Shown: one piece after another, positions 60,448 through 64,000 of the stretch
Position numbering within the stretch: the stretch's first letter is position 1
Layout of the letters: the number at the start of each line of letters is the position of its first letter
Assembly: GCA_037968855.1 (NCBI GenBank)
Contig: JBBKWH010000084.1
Coordinates: 1 to 64,000, forward strand
DNA from: JBBKWH01 sp037968855
Lineage (GTDB): Bacteria > Pseudomonadota > Gammaproteobacteria > Pseudomonadales > Moraxellaceae
Direction: 5' to 3'
Length of the DNA: 64,000 nucleotides
Position numbers and translations under genes: made by a program
The notes under the pieces: generated by a model
What the model saw: only the letters and a program-made list of their open reading frames with translations
Told to the model about the DNA's origin: nothing
Databases searched by the model: none

Positions 60448-60723
60448 ATGATAGACATTGAATTTGATCCCGTTAAAGATCAGAGTAATCAACTTAAGCA
60501 TGGTCTCTCGTTAGCCCTTGCAACCATGCTCGATTGGGATGCTGCGCTCGTTTGGTTAGATGATCGTTTTGATGATGCCGAATATCGCATGATCGCACTC
60601 GCGCCAGACATGCAAACCGTGTACTACGTGGCCTTTGTGGATTTGGATGAGCGCTATCGCATCATTAGTTTGCGCAAGGCGACTCGACAAGAGGTGCTTT
60701 ATTATGTCCAACAGTATGAATAA
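60448..60723 (+). CDS. brnT: BrnT-family ribonuclease toxin
   Basis: RelE-fold RNase toxin of a type II toxin-antitoxin pair, 91 residues from the ATG at 60448. It starts IEFDPVKDQSNQLKHGLSL, the BrnT signature (FD..K...N..KHG), then WLDDRFDDAEYRMIAL, and ends with RYRIISLRKATRQEV, where Arg and Lys near the end are part of the active surface. It precedes and overlaps brnA by 20 bases, the standard BrnTA order. Confidence 0.93.
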   Translation: MIDIEFDPVKDQSNQLKHGLSLALATMLDWDAALVWLDDRFDDAEYRMIALAPDMQTVYYVAFVDLDERYRIISLRKATRQEVLYYVQQYE

Positions 60724-61000
60724 ACCAAACATTTTGATTCCAACCGAGGCCGAAGACCAAGCCTTACACGCCGCTGCATTGGCTGACCCTGATGCACAAC
60801 CGTTGACGATGGCGCAACTGGCACAGATGCAGCCATTGCACGCTGTGCGCGGCAGACCAAAGTCCGCTAGCAGTAAGCAGTTGGTGTCTGTGCGTTATAG
60901 TCCTGAAGTTTTGGATTATTTTAAATCAACGGGTTCAGGATGGCAGGCACGGATGGATGAAGTATTGCTGGGTTATGTTCGTGCGCATAAAATATCTTAA
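60704..61000 (+). CDS. brnA: BrnA-family antitoxin
   Basis: Antitoxin of 98 residues, first ATG at 60704 (an in-frame ATG at 60716 is an alternative), GAGG upstream. N-terminal part ILIPTEAEDQALHAAALADPDAQPLT; then RGRPKSASSKQLVSVRYSPEVLDYFKSTGSGWQARMDEVLLGYV, which has the ribbon-helix-helix pattern VSVRYSPEVLDYF. The RHH part is C-terminal, as in BrnA. It should bind BrnT and repress its own promoter. Confidence 0.92.
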   Translation: MSNSMNKPNILIPTEAEDQALHAAALADPDAQPLTMAQLAQMQPLHAVRGRPKSASSKQLVSVRYSPEVLDYFKSTGSGWQARMDEVLLGYVRAHKIS

Positions 61001-61015
61001 AACCTTAGATCAGAT

Positions 61016-61510
61016 ATGCGCCAACTCGCCCTCACCCACAAAAAACTCCGCAACATCCCCCGCCGTAAGCGGGCTTTGGCGCGTTGGTCTGCGAGTTTTG
61101 CAGGGCTGGTTTTTGCGCAGCAAGACGGCGAGCGCTACACGCATTGGAAAATCCCCGTCCATCTGCACATGGTCGAAGGCACGCAAACCACGCCAGAATT
61201 ACAAGCATTTTGCGTGCAGCAACTGATTGTCACCGCTCAACATTTAATAGATGCCGCCGCGATTGAGCCAGCGCTCAGTGATTACCGCGTAGCGTGTTTA
61301 ATCATCTGGCCTTACTTGCATCAAAGTGAAGTGACGATTTTTTATGACCCTGACTATTATCAGGGTTTTATCAATACCAAAACCCCACTCCCACGATCCG
61401 AACTCAGTCGTCAGCTTGCTCTTGATATTCCAGCGCATTGGCCGGTGTGTGGCGTCGATGTGACTCAGCCGGATGATGAGCAAGCGGTGACGTGGTGGGT
61501 GATCGGCTAA
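61016..61510 (+). CDS. DUF3916-like protein behind brnTA
   Basis: 164-residue cytoplasmic protein with no signal or membrane segment. The opening KKLRNIPRRKRALARWSASFAG resembles the DUF3916 family as I know it; this was not checked by search. Aromatic and Pro-rich segments (THWKIPVHLHMVEG, FYDPDYYQGF, PAHWPVCGVDVTQ) follow. It begins 16 bases after the brnA stop, with no terminator between, so it is probably in the same transcript. Ribosome site is weak. Role unknown. Confidence 0.7.
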   Translation: MRQLALTHKKLRNIPRRKRALARWSASFAGLVFAQQDGERYTHWKIPVHLHMVEGTQTTPELQAFCVQQLIVTAQHLIDAAAIEPALSDYRVACLIIWPYLHQSEVTIFYDPDYYQGFINTKTPLPRSELSRQLALDIPAHWPVCGVDVTQPDDEQAVTWWVIG

Positions 61511-61549
61511 TGGCGGTTTAAGGCATTTTTTACGCCGTGTTTTAAACCA

Positions 61550-61996
61550 CTATTTATCGCCATCCCGCCCCTTGGCCGATGGAAACGCCGCCGAGCCATA
61601 ACGGATCACCAGCGTGGACAGCGCAAACAACAAAGTCGCCACCGCTACCCAAATAATGCCCAGCGTCGGTTTATGGTTATGCTGAATATCGCCAATCAAC
61701 AACCGTGTTAGGGCAGTAATCGCCACATAAATCAAAAAGCGCACCGGCATGTGATTGGTTTTAAAATAAATCCCAACCATCGCACCAAGTTCTAAATAAA
61801 TGAATAACAGCAAAATATCGTCAATGGTCGCATGACCTTTAGACAGCATCTGGACAAAGGCCACGCCGGTTGACCAAAACACAGCAATGGCGATTAAAAA
61901 CAATGCCAACACATGAAAGGTCTCCATCACCAAGTTGCCGACCGTTTCGGAAAAATGATGCAACTGCTGGTGGATTTTTTTCAGGGTGTCTAACAT
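61550..61996 (-). CDS. psiE: PsiE-like phosphate-starvation-inducible membrane protein
   Basis: Inner-membrane protein of 148 residues with four hydrophobic stretches (TFHVLALFLIAIAVFWST, IDDILLLFIYLELGAMVGIYF, RFLIYVAITALTRLLIG, LGIIWVAVATLLFALSTLVI). The order and the LLLFIYLE.GAMVGIYFK.NHMPVRF pattern are those of PsiE. Start from the ATG at 61996. Function of the family is unknown; phosphate regulation is known only from E. coli. Confidence 0.85.
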   Translation of the reverse strand: MLDTLKKIHQQLHHFSETVGNLVMETFHVLALFLIAIAVFWSTGVAFVQMLSKGHATIDDILLLFIYLELGAMVGIYFKTNHMPVRFLIYVAITALTRLLIGDIQHNHKPTLGIIWVAVATLLFALSTLVIRYGSAAFPSAKGRDGDK

Positions 61997-62125
61997 GGCC
62001 AGTCTCAGCAACAATCAACAGGCATTCACTGTAGCAAATCAAGCCAAAATCGCCGTTTGCATTGTTTGACATATCAGCGACTTAATCAGCAAAAAAAGCA
62101 TACTGACGCAGATTGCCGGTCTGGT

Positions 62126-62671
62126 TTAGCCTTTTTCGATCCAACGAATACTTTGTACTCGCATCAACTCACATGCACCATCGCCGGTATCGTCACGCGA
62201 TAGCGAGCTACGCCAATGCCAGCCATTAGTGCCATTGATTTCGATCAGCTCACCTTGTAGCTCAATCAAATCATCAGCTTTGACATCTTTAAGCTGGGCG
62301 GCAATGGCGGCATTGGCAGGGACTATATGCATGTTGGCGCTATGGGTTTCGATCTCGCGGCGTGGAATGGGAAACTGATCCACATGCCAGCGATACCAAC
62401 GGTTGGACTGATCAACCTCAATGTGTTTGTAGATCTTGGGATCGGCCATCACGTCCCAACCGACCGCCAAATCGACTGGGGCAAACTTCGCGCCCTCATC
62501 AAGCTGATAGTCCTCGCGGCGCAGCACACGGAATTGTCCGCCATAGGTTTCTAACACGGTGATCTGATAACCATCGGCAAGCTCGGCGGCATTGGGCAGC
62601 GGCCTAAAAAACTGCATCCACATGCCGTAGGCCAGCGCGCATAGCAAGAGTAACCATACGCCACGGCTCAT
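62126..62671 (-). CDS. Conserved hypothetical membrane-anchored protein
   Basis: 181 residues. The N terminus has a single hydrophobic segment (VWLLLLCALAYGMWMQFF, residues 5-22), so the rest is periplasmic or, less likely, lipid-anchored. The soluble part contains VDLAVGWDVMADPKIYKHI, WYRWHVDQFPIPRREIE and a final section LQGELIEINGTNGWHWRSSLSRDDTGDGACELMRVQSIRWI. The pattern WGxMxDP.. with RWYRW, HSANxHI and WRSS is conserved-looking but I do not recognise the family. It is monocistronic on the minus strand. Confidence 0.7.
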   Translation of the reverse strand: MSRGVWLLLLCALAYGMWMQFFRPLPNAAELADGYQITVLETYGGQFRVLRREDYQLDEGAKFAPVDLAVGWDVMADPKIYKHIEVDQSNRWYRWHVDQFPIPRREIETHSANMHIVPANAAIAAQLKDVKADDLIELQGELIEINGTNGWHWRSSLSRDDTGDGACELMRVQSIRWIEKG

Positions 62672-62875
62672 GTTGTTTTACTCATGCGGTGTTACTCATG
62701 ATTGTCTACCTGCCTAAACCCGCCAATCTCTGATGGCTAAGGTTGCATGATCTATTTGATCGCCCAATGTAGCAAATTTGCGCGATTAGGCTGTTGGTTG
62801 CCCTGCGGATTAAGGCGTTTTTGACCTAAGGACGCCATACTATTGCATTGCTCATTGCGACAGATTGGTTTGACC

Positions 62876-63823
62876 ATGGCCGCCTCGCCTTTTTCTGCTG
62901 TGCATACATTCTGGCTTACTAGCGCGGCCATGCTGGCTTTTGCGGCCAATTCGGTGCTTTGCCGCTTAGCACTGACCCACACATCGATAGATGCAGCCAG
63001 CTTTAGTGCCATTCGCTTGTTCTCGGCCGCCTTTATGCTGGTGCTGTTGCTACTATGGCGCGAACGTGTGCAACTGGCGGAGCAGCCCAAATGGACGCAG
63101 CACGTCTGGCGGCTATTGGCCAATCATGGTAGTTGGGCGGGTGCAACGGCGCTGTTGGTTTATGTGCTGGGGTTTTCGTATGCCTATGTCAGTATTGAGA
63201 CAGCCGTTGGCGCGTTGTTGTTGTTTGGCGCGGTACAACTGACCATGCTGGGTTATGGATTACTGCAAGGCGAGCGTTGGTCAGGCCGACAACAACTGGG
63301 TTTTGCATGTGCCACGCTAGGTGTGGTGGCATTGCTCTGGCCGGTGAGCAATGCAGCAGCGCATGCTGTGACAGATACGCTATCCATGCGATTGGGTGTG
63401 CTTTGGATGATTGTGGCAGGTATTGCATGGGGTGTTTATTCTTTGCTGGGTCGTCAGTTGCTTGATCCGGTGGCGACAACGGCCAGTCACTTTGTGCGGT
63501 GCTTGCCGGTGGCAATTGGCCTGCTGTTTATCAATACAGCATGGCAATCATTGGATCTGCTTGGGGTTGGCTATGCGGTGGCATCTGGTGCTTTGGCCTC
63601 TGGCGTGGGGTATGCAATCTGGTATCGGGCGCTCAATGGCTTAAGTGCATTGCTGGCGGCATCAGTGCAATTGTCTGTGCCGATGTTAGCGGCTGTGGCA
63701 GCGGTCATCTGGCTTGATGAGTCGATGACCATACGGCTTGTGCTGGCAGGAACGGCGATTTTGTTGGGTTTGGCACTGGTGATTTTGCAACCGACAACAC
63801 CATCTAAAAACAGCAACCAATAA
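62876..63823 (+). CDS. EamA/DMT-superfamily transporter
   Basis: Inner-membrane transporter of 315 residues with ten hydrophobic helices in two repeats of five. EamA features: FAANSVLCRLAL in helix 1, ALLLFGAVQLTMLGYGLLQGER, and in the second repeat ASGALASGVGYAIWYRALNGLSALLAASVQLSVPMLAAVAAVIWLDE. This group exports small metabolites. The start at the ATG 62876 is chosen; a TTG upstream is possible. Substrate unknown. Confidence 0.88.
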   Translation: MAASPFSAVHTFWLTSAAMLAFAANSVLCRLALTHTSIDAASFSAIRLFSAAFMLVLLLLWRERVQLAEQPKWTQHVWRLLANHGSWAGATALLVYVLGFSYAYVSIETAVGALLLFGAVQLTMLGYGLLQGERWSGRQQLGFACATLGVVALLWPVSNAAAHAVTDTLSMRLGVLWMIVAGIAWGVYSLLGRQLLDPVATTASHFVRCLPVAIGLLFINTAWQSLDLLGVGYAVASGALASGVGYAIWYRALNGLSALLAASVQLSVPMLAAVAAVIWLDESMTIRLVLAGTAILLGLALVILQPTTPSKNSNQ

Positions 63824-64000
63824 ACATCAAATAATTGTTTTATATTATTTTTAAAATACACCACATGCACGCAGGCTGTTGGCTTACGTGGCATTAAGCG
63901 CTGATTTCGGCTATGATTTGGCCACTTTTTTTGTCCTTCGATACGGCGCGCGAACCCAAATCATCGTGCAGGTTTGGTGTGGCGTCGAGCATTTGGCGTG
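63824..64000 (+). other. Downstream region, end of window
   Basis: AT-rich after the transporter stop (63830-63865). A -10-like TATGAT lies at 63911-63916 and a T8 run at about 63926. No complete open reading frame begins before the window ends; a promoter for a gene further on is plausible. Confidence 0.3.

Noticed and set aside
1..64000. CRISPR arrays, insertion sequences, tRNA or rRNA genes and prophage
   Set aside because: I saw no short direct repeats with regular spacing, transposase genes or cloverleaf sequences; the only tandem repeats are the coding ones in the helicase tail.

Overview
The window is an ordinary stretch of a gammaproteobacterial chromosome, most likely from the order Pseudomonadales and probably close to the Moraxellaceae (Acinetobacter and relatives). 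This is inferred from the tmRNA tag ANDETYALAA, the divergent fur-bamE pair, pilT-pilU, plsB, a five-gene mlaFEDCB operon, paired cytochromes c4 and c5, and several Acinetobacter-type orphan families (two-domain lipoproteins, DUF6091-like and DUF3916-like proteins). There are no prophages, insertion sequences, CRISPR arrays, tRNAs or rRNAs. Genes are densely packed, strands alternate in short operons, and many convergent pairs share a bidirectional intrinsic terminator.

Layout. 0-10 kb: tmRNA (minus), glpK, two tandem paralogous lipoproteins, a thioesterase/YkgJ pair, hemB, thiO and dsbD. 10-18 kb: yggS, the twitching motility ATPases pilT and pilU, then a nitrate-uptake locus: an ANTAR (NasT/NasR-type) antiterminator, a sigma-54 promoter, a leader RNA with ANTAR-type hairpins and a terminator, and nrtABC. 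17-24 kb: fur/bamE divergent pair, rnfH, an NSS-like transporter, cytochromes c4 and c5, engB, tesB, corA. 24-35 kb: plsB, an orphan solute-binding-like protein, an NAD-dependent epimerase, recG, comF, a second corA, and a tandem pair of ModA-like periplasmic proteins. 34-46 kb: mlaFEDCB (outer-membrane lipid asymmetry), a 49-residue membrane protein, an RhlE-like RNA helicase with a long repeat-rich tail and a structured leader, a lipase, a DUF445 protein, suhB and dxs. 46-57 kb: ribA, hemF, aroE, a methyltransferase, an acyl-CoA dehydrogenase, a small lipoprotein, a PspC protein, an ArsC-like protein, a DUF2254 protein, a TetR regulator with a hydrolase behind a perfect palindrome, and a BI-1-family protein. 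57-64 kb: glyQS, a brnTA toxin-antitoxin pair followed by a DUF3916-like gene, psiE, an unknown exported protein and an EamA transporter.

The best regulated unit is the nitrate locus. An NtrC-like half-site pair, an AT-rich spacer and a correctly spaced -24/-12 promoter feed a leader of about 160 nt. In it, a hexaloop hairpin with A1 and G4 overlaps the 5' arm of a strong terminator. The gene for an RNA-binding ANTAR protein lies immediately upstream. This is the architecture expected for nitrate-dependent antitermination, but no nasS sensor and no nitrate reductase lie in the window. Other items worth attention are the perfect 10-3-10 palindrome between tetR and the hydrolase, the two ModA-like proteins with no transporter, the near-identical 138-bp repeats in the helicase tail, and the third gene behind brnTA. 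I did not find a clearly unprecedented multi-gene system. All family assignments come from reading the sequence, without database searches.
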